A stretch of DNA of 64,000 nt from Zygotorulaspora mrakii. Its lineage: Eukaryota; Ascomycota; Saccharomycetes; Saccharomycetales; Saccharomycetaceae. The stretch spans positions 310,001 through 374,000 of the forward strand of contig NC_050725.1 of assembly GCF_013402915.1 (NCBI RefSeq), written 5' to 3'. This document shows positions 1 through 8,996 of the stretch, piece after piece. The translations under genes and the position numbers were made by a program. The notes beneath the pieces were generated by a model that worked only from the letters and a program-made list of their open reading frames with translations, did not search any database and was not told the DNA's origin. Each line of letters starts with the position of its first letter. Positions within the stretch are counted from its first letter, which is position 1.

Positions 1-840
1 TTCTTCCAAAAAATTCTCTAGCTACCCTGGAACCCGTAAGATAATCCTCTATAACTGTGTGTGTATTTCTCGAACGCCAACTTGCTCCTTGCTTCACTTT
101 GGCTTGCTTCACTTTGGCTACTTCTTTGCACTTTCCACACTTCTGTCCTATTTGTTGTCCTCCTCTCCTGTTCTGTTCTGGGGGCTAAAAAAAAATGTGC
201 GTTGGGATAAACAAGTTTCAAGCAAGATGAAAAAAATAACGAAGAGGGAAAAAAATCAAATAAGAAATGACGAAAATGACAAAAATGACAAAAATGACAA
301 AAAGAACGTCTCTTTTCAAGAAAAAAAAAACAGAAAAAATGACAACTACTACTGGATGGTGCCTTCTCCAGTATCACTGAACCAAAACAAACTTAAATCG
401 TGATTTCTTACGATCCAACGCTAATGCACTGTGTTTACGTGTTTGTGTGACTGGTCTATATAGTGCAGCTTGCAAATGCAGCGTGTATCCACTGCTTGAG
501 ATTACAGCTTGTTTATCACTATTTCACCCTGTCTCTTTATCTGAATGCTCGTAAAACCAATCTTACCTCAATTAGTTTCGTCAATTATGAAGTTTTGATT
601 CGCTTTTTGCACGGCCGGCGAGCATCGTTGATTTTTGCTTTTTAGGGATATTGATTTTGCCACCAGAAAGTGAGGAAACGGGCTGAGGAGGAGCCGGGGA
701 ACTGGAGATGCGGAATCGAACAGGTTTAGAAAACGGGATTGGAGCGATGAGATATCGGTACGTGAGAAACGATATAGCTGGCAGCCGCGATGGAGGGTGT
801 GACGGTGAGTTGAATAGGATGCGGTGCCGAAGTGTGCATG
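1..840. other. Intergenic left edge, no gene recognised
   Basis: I find no convincing gene here. The left part is rich in A and pyrimidine runs, and there is a short tandem array of about three AAAAATGAC units near 271-300. Open frames on both strands are low in complexity (His/Phe or Ser/Pro-rich) and match no family I know. In S. cerevisiae snR52 lies between PMD1 and GLC7, so a GLC7-type gene may lie further left, outside the window. Confidence 0.5.
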
Positions 841-906
841 TGACCGAATGTGTCAGGGGTAGTGTGTAGTGCCGCCACTTTTTAAGTGTTTGCATGTGAC
901 CTGTTC

Positions 907-951
907 TGGAGCATTGGTACAGTCCAGGCGGATTGCACTGGGTTCGAGAAC
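907..951 (+). promoter_or_regulatory. Internal polymerase III promoter (A and B boxes) of snR52 leader
   Basis: An A-box-like element (TGGAGCATTGG, 907-917) and a B-box-like element (GGTTCGAGAAC, 941-951) lie 23 bp apart and directly upstream of the snR52 sequence. S. cerevisiae SNR52 is one of the few snoRNAs made by RNA polymerase III from a tRNA-like leader carrying A and B boxes, and the same layout is seen here. The T6 run at 1109-1114 would serve as terminator. Confidence 0.75.
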
Positions 952-1004
952 TGGGATGTGCGCATTCGCCGAAAACACCTGCGACGACAGTAATTAGTCC
1001 GTTT

Positions 1005-1097
1005 TTCATGATGAATAACATTTGCGTGAACAATCTCTGATTTAAATCCTCACGGGTTTTGTGATTAGAAAACTTATGTTGCCTTCCTTCTGAAATC
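1005..1097 (+). ncRNA. SNR52: C/D box snoRNA snR52
   Basis: This is a box C/D guide RNA of the nucleolus. Box C (ATGATGA) is at 1008-1014, box D' (CTGA) at 1037-1040, a C'-like GTGATTA at 1061-1067 and box D (CTGA) at 1090-1093. The stretch before D' (GCGTGAACAATCT) is complementary to the 25S A-loop region, and by the D+5 rule it points to U2921. The stretch before D (GTTGCCTTCCTT) is complementary to 18S rRNA and points to A420. Both are the known targets of S. cerevisiae snR52, and both guide stretches resemble that RNA as I remember it. Exact ends are inferred from typical C/D spacing. It lies about 95 bp upstream of YIP4 on the same strand, with its own T6 terminator between. Confidence 0.92.
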
Positions 1098-1108
1098 TTG
1101 AAATTATA

Positions 1109-1114
1109 TTTTTT
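1109..1114 (+). terminator. Polymerase III T-run terminator of snR52
   Basis: A run of six T follows box D of snR52 by 15 bp. T5 or longer on the coding strand is the standard yeast polymerase III stop. Confidence 0.65.
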
Positions 1115-1191
1115 ACATAATTTTTGGCCAGCGGTGGGCGTTGTAGACAGGGTTGTACGGTTGAGAGAAGCTGGGCAGCAGGCAATTGGAG

Positions 1192-1911
1192 ATGTCAGAC
1201 GATATGATTGAACCGGATGTGGTGGAGTCGCGAGTTGGGGGCGGTTTTGGCGGCAGTAGCAGTGCCGGTGTCGATGCGGGCTACACATCAAATAGGGGTA
1301 CTCTGGACGAGTCGGTGTATGAGACCTTCAAGAGAGACGTTCTCGATATCAATACCCGGTTGAAACAAGTCGTGTACCCTCATTTTGGGTGTCCACAGCG
1401 CTGCACTGCGGCGGACACGGGACGGGCAGATGTCGGGGACCAACGGGCAGATGTCGGGGACCAACGCGAGATTCATTGCGACCTGTGGGCACCGCTGACG
1501 TTCATACTTGTTTACGCGGCAAGCTTGTCTCGTTCCAACACGAATGCGTTGTTCTCAACGGTTTTTGTGTCCCTGTGGTTCGTGCTGTTGGTAATGGCTG
1601 TGCATTTGAGGCTTACAAAGATACGTGACGGAAATTCGCTTCTGTCTTATATATCCATTTCGGGGTACTGTTTGTTTCCATTGGTAGTGAATAATCTTGT
1701 ATCTCAGGTTATACTGCCGTTGTTGTTCCATAACTTGGAAAGCCATCTGCTTTATCGCATTTATACGGCTTTGCGGCTGGTCATTCTCGGCGGCTCTCTG
1801 CTGTGGTCGATTTCTGCGGTTAGCTTCGTCACCAAGAGCACCACGTTTATTCAGGTGTATCCCTTGGCACTGTGTCTGTTCGGCGTTGGCTGGCTGTCAA
1901 TCCTTTCATAG
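1192..1911 (+). CDS. YIP4: Yip1-family membrane protein Yip4
   Basis: The 239-residue product matches Yip4 (YGL198W), a Yip1-family multi-span protein that binds Rab GTPases in the early secretory pathway. The N-terminal third is cytosolic and Gly/Ser-rich. The C-terminal two thirds hold about five hydrophobic segments, the usual Yip1 topology, and the length is close to the roughly 235 residues of S. cerevisiae. The frame runs on upstream to a TTG at 1186; I take the ATG at 1192 (MSDDMIEPD) as the start. A perfect 21-bp tandem duplication (1424-1465) repeats seven residues (ADVGDQR) just before the first membrane segment. Its neighbours are snR52 upstream and MDS3 downstream; YIP4-MDS3 adjacency is also seen in S. 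cerevisiae. Confidence 0.9.
   Translation: MSDDMIEPDVVESRVGGGFGGSSSAGVDAGYTSNRGTLDESVYETFKRDVLDINTRLKQVVYPHFGCPQRCTAADTGRADVGDQRADVGDQREIHCDLWAPLTFILVYAASLSRSNTNALFSTVFVSLWFVLLVMAVHLRLTKIRDGNSLLSYISISGYCLFPLVVNNLVSQVILPLLFHNLESHLLYRIYTALRLVILGGSLLWSISAVSFVTKSTTFIQVYPLALCLFGVGWLSILS
1424..1465 (+). repeat. Perfect 21-bp tandem duplication inside YIP4
   Basis: Two identical 21-bp units (1424-1444 and 1445-1465) lie head to tail and in frame. They add one copy of a seven-residue block to the cytosolic linker of Yip4. Confidence 0.95.
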
Positions 1912-2908
1912 TACATATCATGTATATATGTTTTGTATATACGGCATTTCGTTTTCAATCTCGATTTTGCCGGTAGCGATCAGCGGCTTTAGGTGACATG
2001 ACTATTTTTTGGTGTTTCGGCGGTTAAACACTCGCAGGCACAAGGTCTACTATCTGCGTACAGCTAGAGAACGACAGCTAATGTCGTTCGTATTTGAAGT
2101 GTGCTGTGATAATGGCTTTCTTACCAGGGAGTGAGAACATGAGAGATTTCACTAATTTGCGCTGTGCACCTGGCAACGTCACAAGAGATTGTTTGGAGTA
2201 TATCACTACGTGCTAGATCTATGAGATAATATGCAACAGCGTAATCAGACCTGGGCCGGTCAGAAGAAGTTGCTGGTCGGATGGCTGTGAAAACGTGGGA
2301 ACGTCAGTCCGCAGTGAGCTGCAATAATGGGACACCTTGAATCGGTGTCGAAAGTAGTGTAGTACACACGCCACATTGCGCTGCTACAATATATTGGAAA
2401 GAGAGAAAATTTGAACGCTATCTGGTTGTCTATACTATCAGATGCAACACGTTAAGACCCAAAATTTGTTGATCGGCATGTCACCGGAGGTACATGAAAA
2501 GAATGGCTGTCCAAGTGTTCAACTCCCGTTGTAGCCGCTACGAACAAAACAAAATATATTTCTGAGCCGATGATATCTGGCGAGGATACCTCGCCGGTAC
2601 TCCTCTCCTCTCTGTTTAGCTGTCGTCTGTAGAGCGTATGACTGCTTGTTTTGACAAGCTAACCACCGTTGTTTAGAATGTCCGGGTGATTACGCTTTAG
2701 GAAAGGATGCCTTAATTAGCGAAAGAAACTCCTTTGACCGCCATCTGGGAGCATCTCATTTATACAACACGATAGAAAAGAGTAAGGGACGTTCCCATAA
2801 TTCTTCGAAAGCCAAATTATAGGCAAAAACTTGACAATTGATATTGGAAGCACTGATCCTTACTCAGTGTTAATCTGTCCGTCAGTTTGAAACTCATCCT
2901 TATTGCGA
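1912..2908. other. Intergenic YIP4-MDS3, nothing coding seen
   Basis: This 1-kb stretch is the 3' flank of YIP4 and the promoter of MDS3. I see no tRNA, no further snoRNA with good C/D boxes, and no open frame with family character. Confidence 0.5.
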
Positions 2909-5900
2909 ATGCCATTGTTGCAGCCTTCCTCATGCAGCGGTTTTGAACTTGAGCTGCCGAAATTAACATCATCATCGCTAAATTTACTAGATGAACCTTC
3001 AAAGAGAAAGGTGACACTTGATTGTCGTAGTGGAGCGGCAGTTACGCTTGTGAGGTCAAATATATTCGTACACGGTGGGTTAACGATACCCTTAAATCTC
3101 AGTCATGTCAGTTGTATAAACATTCAAAAGGAGCTAATAATCTATTTTTCAAAGGAGAAGAATAACGCAAGCAATTTCACAAAATTAGACGATTGGATAA
3201 GCTCGGAAACATTCTTCTTAGATTTGATATCCAGAGTTTGGAGACGAGTAGAGGTGAATTTTGATGATACTGGAGACCATGCTGGTGAAACCAATAATGA
3301 GAACGAACATACCGGTGGAGATCATAAAATAAATAGTAGCATCACTGGAAAAGAGGAAGATACTTTGAGCCCCACGTTCAAAGAACGGTTGTATCATTCT
3401 ATGTGCTTCGCTGAGTCATCCCTTTACATATTTGGTGGTCTTGTTGTATCACCACAGAGTGGTTATGAAGTTATTGCCACAAATGAACTCTGGAAGTTAA
3501 ATTTACAAAATAAAAAATGGACTTTAGTCAGCAAGGATCCTCAGATTACAAGACGTTTTACACATTCGATGCATACAATAAACCATGATAACGAAGAAGA
3601 CACTAAACTGATTATTGTTGGAGGTTTAAATAATATTGACATGCCGATACATCACATTGATATCTTCAATGTCACCAAAAATTATTGGGAAACTGAATCA
3701 GACACATCAAAAATAATTGTCAATTGTGAAAGTGAGGAAATATCATTATGCAAAGAATCTAATTTTTCAATTCTTTTCGAAAATAACGAAGCCAAAATAC
3801 CCACATTGGCTTTTTATGTGCCAAATCCCTCAAAATCGCCCCAACCGAACACAGGGGAAGCTTCTAGTAGGGAACACACCTCGTATGATTGTTCTTCATC
3901 AATTGTTGCGTTACCTTTGATGCATGACGCCCAAGGTATGAGAATGAATTCTAAATCAGATCATTCAGACCATCTAGAGGTACCTCATAATTTGCAATTT
4001 CCAACTGGTGATTATTTTGGCTACACGATTGTTATTGCAGGTTTTTATCCAAGTTGCGAGACATCCAATTTCAAGTGCTTTGTATACGATACATCATCTC
4101 AACAGTGGACAACTCTGGGTATCACATGTGATGATAGTGATATCAATAAGCATAGATTTTGGAAGCTTCTGGCATGGCAATCCCATCATCAAACATTGTT
4201 ACTCGGAACTAAAAATGATGATTATAATCTACCCAGTGTGCAAAGATTCGATTTCCTCTTGTCATTTGGACTACCAATGATAAGCATATACAATAGAACT
4301 TTAACCAATGCAAATAACCAAAAGATAGATCTCAAAACATCGTCCAGTGACAAAAAAACACCGTCAAGAGATTCGTCAATAGCAGCCGAAACGCTTGATC
4401 CCAAAGAATCTGAAAATCAACCCTTTAGGCAAGCAAGTTATGCTTCCACAGCTACGTCACAGTTTGAAAGCTACATAAGGTATATTGCGCCGCCCTCGGA
4501 TATGACCTCTATAAGAACGGTCTTCCCCCCGTACGCTATGGTTTTAGGCAAAGATACATTAGAAATTTTTGGAAGTACATTATCTGATTTTGAATTTATA
4601 ACAGATGAGGGTGACTCAATTGGAGTACCTATATACCTGCTTAGGAAACGCTGGGGTCGCTACTTCGATATGATGTTATCTCAAGGCTATGCAAGAGCTT
4701 GTGCAGAATATGAGAATACTGGCCAGGCTTCCGAATTCATAAGATTCTCCCCGCATTCATCACAGATAGTAAACCCTTCAAAAAACTCAGGAACTTTATC
4801 AAGAGCATCTTTCGAGACTTTTGCAAATCGTGGAAATCAACAACAACAAGAAGATATGGAAGGTCCACGTTCTTATTCACTGAACTTGGACCCTCATCAG
4901 GCTGAAATCGTTTCCGGGGAGCATGTGGGCTCAAATTCTTCTTTCCATGAAAATGATGAAGAGGATCCCGTTTCGCCTCCTTCCCGTTCTCAGATCGAGC
5001 ATATTAAGCAGTTGAGAGCGGAGAGAAATTTGCCCAAACAGGTAGCAATCTCAACTACTAGCTCATCTGGCGGAATGATATTCAGAGTACCTTTTCAGGA
5101 AAATGCTTCTGCAGCTATGAGTGATACAGTGTTATCAAAGAAAGAGGAACATGAAGACAAAAGACGATCGTCATCGGTTGCCACTGCTGCCTTGGACCAC
5201 TTGAAGTTAAGTAGTCATGCTGACAGGTGGCGTCGTGCTTCTCATCCTAATCCCTCCATATCGCGACCTGATGATGGCCGAAATCATTATACCACATCAA
5301 GACTTTTATCTTCTAGTGTTCAAAACTCGCGGCGTACTTCTTCGATAGCCTCGCACAGCAGCTCTATCTCCTATGTTAGCTCTTCTTCTGACAGAATGGG
5401 GAACTCTATGTATCCCGGAAGCGGTAATGGTAGTAGTGTAGGCTCCTCTTTCTTAGGAGTACTGAATGTCGCGCTTCCCCCTCAGGAGCCAATCCCAAGT
5501 GACACCTTACCACCACCACCTGCAATCTCATCTTCAGCTTCAAAACGCAATTCTTTTGCTGAATTTGTCTACTCACATTCTTCGAAAAGTAGTCCGTTTT
5601 CTTCCAGACGTCCTTCTCACGATAGAAGATCAAGTTCTTCTGATTTGAGACGTCCATCAGACCAATATCCCCCATCACTAGATAGACAAATGATGGATGG
5701 GAGTCAGGTCTTGGACTCCCCATCGGATGCAGTCTCCTTTCAGCAGAAGTCACTTTTAGGTAAGATGTCACAGAAATCAGCTGATAGTTGGCCGAACCTC
5801 TCCGGAAAATTACATAAAAATGCAGATACTAAGAGACCGTCTTTGGATTCAAATACAGACAGTACAGATAGTGCAAACTCTATTGAATGGGAACCATTGT

Positions 5901-7738
5901 TGACGCCTAGAACTCTCTATATGCCTTGGCCTACTGCTACAGTTCGTGCATTTGCTGAGTTTTTTTTCACGGGTCAAGTAAACGGTAGATGGATGCTTGC
6001 ACCGGTAGTTTTGAACCTGCTGCTCATGTCGAAAATCTATGAGATTCCACTGCTGTATAACCTTATTATTGAAGTTTTATGTTCTATCATTGGAAGAAAA
6101 GAAGACAGCTTATGTGTGATTTGTGATTCGCTTACCGATGCACTTCGAAACAAGGTCTTGAGACTCTCTAATGATGACCATGAGCTAATGGAAAGTTATT
6201 TGCAGAAAAACGAAACATATAACGAGTTATTGAAACTCAGAAAGTCACTGGAGACTATTGATGACGGGTATTTCGATTTCGATCTGATTAAAAAAGTTTC
6301 TAGAGCATTTTCCGCAAGCAGCAACAGTGATAGTGCCCCTGACAAATCAAGTATTGCTGGTGGAACGCAGCGTACATCGAGCATCATCCCAACCGTATTC
6401 GCAGGAGGTCCAAGGGATAGCCATAACTCCGTTGGGTCAATAGGAGGCTATCCACCAAGTTTTAGACAACCACATGCCACTCCGCAACGCGTGAACAATA
6501 AATCGAGTTTGAGTAAGGAGATTAGCTCTGCCACGCCAGGAAATAAAGCGGGCTTGAGTGACTTGGCTGGCCTTGAAGAACTTGAACCAGATGAGAAGAT
6601 AACGGCTCAGGATAAGGGCGACAAGCAGATCGAATCACGGTTTGAGGCATCCGATGATGAGCAAAGTCACTACAGTACCAGCGACAGCAGTAGCGACGAG
6701 ACTGAAGAAGAATATGAAGACGCTTTACATGAAACCCCTTCTAGAAGTAGTGTAGATCTGCGAGGTACAATTATTGATGCAAGAGGGAACACTGGAAGTG
6801 ATCTTGCAGATGGAGAGTATCATGAGGAATTTGAGAAAAATATAGATGAGCTGAATAATGAGTCACAAAAACCTAAAAGTGAAGTAGGCTCTGGCTCTTC
6901 TCTGTCAGATTCTGATGAGTTGAATTCGGATATAGGTTTACTCTCCTTGAATAAGATGAGGAGAAAAATTGCTGGTCAAGACGACCTTGACGAATCCATA
7001 GATCCGTTGTTCAAAGTGGCATTTGATAGCAATGCCACGGAAGCAAAAAATGCCACCTCGAGGTCAAGCAGAGACGATACAGCTCATTATGGATCTACTG
7101 CGCCCACACTCGAAAATCTAGCGTCTCCTAATGCATTACCGCCAGTAGAGTATGTTATCAAATCTATATACAGAACTGCGGCCTTGATTAACTATCCAAG
7201 ACTAATGATTCGTTGTTTGGATTGCATTGAAATATCGAAAAGATTGAGATCCCTGAAACTCAAAGCAATCTTGGAACTCAACGAAATTGAAGAAGATCTG
7301 AAAAAGCCGGGGACCATATCGCATGAACTTCTGAAGAGAAAAATACTGGAAAAGCAAAAATCGGACTCTGCCTTGAGTAAGAGCATGTCTACGAGACCTA
7401 ATCCCGCAACGAAGGTAAGTGCGCCAGACATGGATACAGTGAGTAGAGACTCATCTACCAGTTGTACACAGCAAACTATTATTGATTATTTGACTGACAA
7501 AGATTCAGATATAAAGAATGTAAAAAGTGCAAGTCTTGGTATTAGCCATAGTCCAGTCGGACCTCATAAGAAGTCGATCAAAAATAAATTCTTCGGGGAT
7601 TCACCAATAAATACGATGAATACACCTTTACTGATGAATCCGGCATTTATGCCACCACCTCCTTCCTCTGCTAGAGGCAAAAAGTCAAATGCAAGTCCAA
7701 ATTCAGGCACATTTTCATTTTTTGGTAAAAAGAAATGA
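2909..7738 (+). CDS. MDS3: Kelch-repeat regulator Mds3/Pmd1
   Basis: The 1609-residue protein is the single orthologue of the S. cerevisiae pair Mds3/Pmd1, large cytoplasmic kelch proteins linked to TOR signalling, pH response and repression of early meiotic genes. Kelch-like blades occupy about residues 30-450 (for example the LYIFGG motif near residue 171 and the IIVGGLNN block). Two segments that look like halves of one BTB/POZ fold lie at about 549-600 and 1001-1065. They are separated by some 400 residues of Ser/Pro-rich, presumably disordered sequence. The C-terminal region (about 1410-1480) is conserved-looking and the extreme tail ends in Lys. The open frame begins at a TTG (2903); the ATG at 2909 (MPLLQPSS) is the sensible start. 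YIP4 lies before and GCN1 after, as in S. cerevisiae, except that no DSD1 intervenes. Confidence 0.93.
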   Translation: MPLLQPSSCSGFELELPKLTSSSLNLLDEPSKRKVTLDCRSGAAVTLVRSNIFVHGGLTIPLNLSHVSCINIQKELIIYFSKEKNNASNFTKLDDWISSETFFLDLISRVWRRVEVNFDDTGDHAGETNNENEHTGGDHKINSSITGKEEDTLSPTFKERLYHSMCFAESSLYIFGGLVVSPQSGYEVIATNELWKLNLQNKKWTLVSKDPQITRRFTHSMHTINHDNEEDTKLIIVGGLNNIDMPIHHIDIFNVTKNYWETESDTSKIIVNCESEEISLCKESNFSILFENNEAKIPTLAFYVPNPSKSPQPNTGEASSREHTSYDCSSSIVALPLMHDAQGMRMNSKSDHSDHLEVPHNLQFPTGDYFGYTIVIAGFYPSCETSNFKCFVYDTSSQQWTTLGITCDDSDINKHRFWKLLAWQSHHQTLLLGTKNDDYNLPSVQRFDFLLSFGLPMISIYNRTLTNANNQKIDLKTSSSDKKTPSRDSSIAAETLDPKESENQPFRQASYASTATSQFESYIRYIAPPSDMTSIRTVFPPYAMVLGKDTLEIFGSTLSDFEFITDEGDSIGVPIYLLRKRWGRYFDMMLSQGYARACAEYENTGQASEFIRFSPHSSQIVNPSKNSGTLSRASFETFANRGNQQQQEDMEGPRSYSLNLDPHQAEIVSGEHVGSNSSFHENDEEDPVSPPSRSQIEHIKQLRAERNLPKQVAISTTSSSGGMIFRVPFQENASAAMSDTVLSKKEEHEDKRRSSSVATAALDHLKLSSHADRWRRASHPNPSISRPDDGRNHYTTSRLLSSSVQNSRRTSSIASHSSSISYVSSSSDRMGNSMYPGSGNGSSVGSSFLGVLNVALPPQEPIPSDTLPPPPAISSSASKRNSFAEFVYSHSSKSSPFSSRRPSHDRRSSSSDLRRPSDQYPPSLDRQMMDGSQVLDSPSDAVSFQQKSLLGKMSQKSADSWPNLSGKLHKNADTKRPSLDSNTDSTDSANSIEWEPLLTPRTLYMPWPTATVRAFAEFFFTGQVNGRWMLAPVVLNLLLMSKIYEIPLLYNLIIEVLCSIIGRKEDSLCVICDSLTDALRNKVLRLSNDDHELMESYLQKNETYNELLKLRKSLETIDDGYFDFDLIKKVSRAFSASSNSDSAPDKSSIAGGTQRTSSIIPTVFAGGPRDSHNSVGSIGGYPPSFRQPHATPQRVNNKSSLSKEISSATPGNKAGLSDLAGLEELEPDEKITAQDKGDKQIESRFEASDDEQSHYSTSDSSSDETEEEYEDALHETPSRSSVDLRGTIIDARGNTGSDLADGEYHEEFEKNIDELNNESQKPKSEVGSGSSLSDSDELNSDIGLLSLNKMRRKIAGQDDLDESIDPLFKVAFDSNATEAKNATSRSSRDDTAHYGSTAPTLENLASPNALPPVEYVIKSIYRTAALINYPRLMIRCLDCIEISKRLRSLKLKAILELNEIEEDLKKPGTISHELLKRKILEKQKSDSALSKSMSTRPNPATKVSAPDMDTVSRDSSTSCTQQTIIDYLTDKDSDIKNVKSASLGISHSPVGPHKKSIKNKFFGDSPINTMNTPLLMNPAFMPPPPSSARGKKSNASPNSGTFSFFGKKK

Positions 7739-8996
7739 CCTCATAAATAACCTTCACAGGTAGACAGAATGTGATTATTGGTCTGACTTCAGAAAAAAGT
7801 GTGTCAAAGTTTTTAAGACGATGTCGTCAGGTGCTAGTATATGGGCTACTCTCTGAATGAGGTAAATTCACAGAATTTCCTAATGTATGGTGAGATACTT
7901 CGCTGTGGACCTACAACTGGTTGTTTTTGGGACACTCGTTAGTTTAAGGACCAGAAATATCTGGTGCCTTATGCTAGATTGCTCGACTATTCTGTTTCGG
8001 GAACTTCTGGTAAGACTTCCGAATTCATGATCAAAATTGCGATTTTTACATTTCAATTCCGCAAAAAGTGGTATTTTCTTCCTTGAGAGCATTATCTAAG
8101 CATCAAGTTCCGATTTGTTAACGGGCAAGTTGCGATATTCGTCGTATTAGTTACTTGTAGACCTCAAAAAATCTTGTTCATTACATAAGGACTTGCTTTT
8201 CCGGTTTTGAAATCTAATTATCTTCGCTGACTATATGTAGGTATTTTTACAGGTCAAGTGAGGCCCAGTAAAATAAACTGTTATGCATGATATCAGAGCG
8301 CTATTATACTTTGTGGAGAACTACGTTTTTATTCACCTATCAACTCCCGGTGTTCAGGCGTTTGAAAGCTCGAAATTTGAAAAGACGGAATATTTCACTA
8401 TACATCCATCACCAATTGCAAGGCGCGAACTAAGCACCTACAGTTGTATCAGAGTTATTTCGTCTGTATGTCTTAATCAAAGAATTCAATGCCTGCAGTG
8501 TGTGAATAATATTCTATGCAAGCTGAAATTCAGAGAAAGGAACTGACCCTGCTAATTGTTAGTCAACCACAACGGTAACAATGAAACTTTTCAGCACAAC
8601 CCGTGAATGCCTTGTTTTCAATTAATAAAAGAAAAATCCTAGTCGAGTTACCAGCGATGCATCTTGACTAAAATCAAGTTCTAGTATTATGTAAACTGCA
8701 GCTGATGAACGACGGTAGTGCTACCTAATGGGAAAGAAAGCATCAAAAACATAGATACAAGGGGTGTTGTCAAATTTTATATCTCAGTTCTCTTGTATTA
8801 ACAGATCAGCTAAAGCTGAAAAAAGTGTCCGCTTTCACGATGAAAAATTTTTAGTTAATGTAAGTCTACCGGCTAAAAGTATATCTCTTGTTGCCAACTG
8901 CTAAAAAAAAACTCTAATGATATTAGACTGAGACGAGGCTCACATAGTCTAAATTGCCAGCGATCCTGCTTCTAAGTTGTCAATATCTACAAGGTC
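7739..8996. other. Intergenic MDS3-GCN1, DSD1 position empty
   Basis: In S. cerevisiae this interval holds DSD1 (YGL196W, D-serine dehydratase, about 428 residues). The longest open frame here (8283-8546) encodes 87 residues with no likeness to that enzyme, and I see no remnant of it. The region otherwise carries the GCN1 promoter. Confidence 0.6.

Noticed and set aside
581..1291. 236-codon minus-strand open frame
   Set aside because: It overlaps snR52 and the 5' end of YIP4, has low-complexity Ser/Pro/His composition and no family likeness.
2510..2535. GTGTTCAACTCCC as a possible tRNA T arm between YIP4 and MDS3
   Set aside because: The flanking bases cannot form a T stem and there is no acceptor or D arm.
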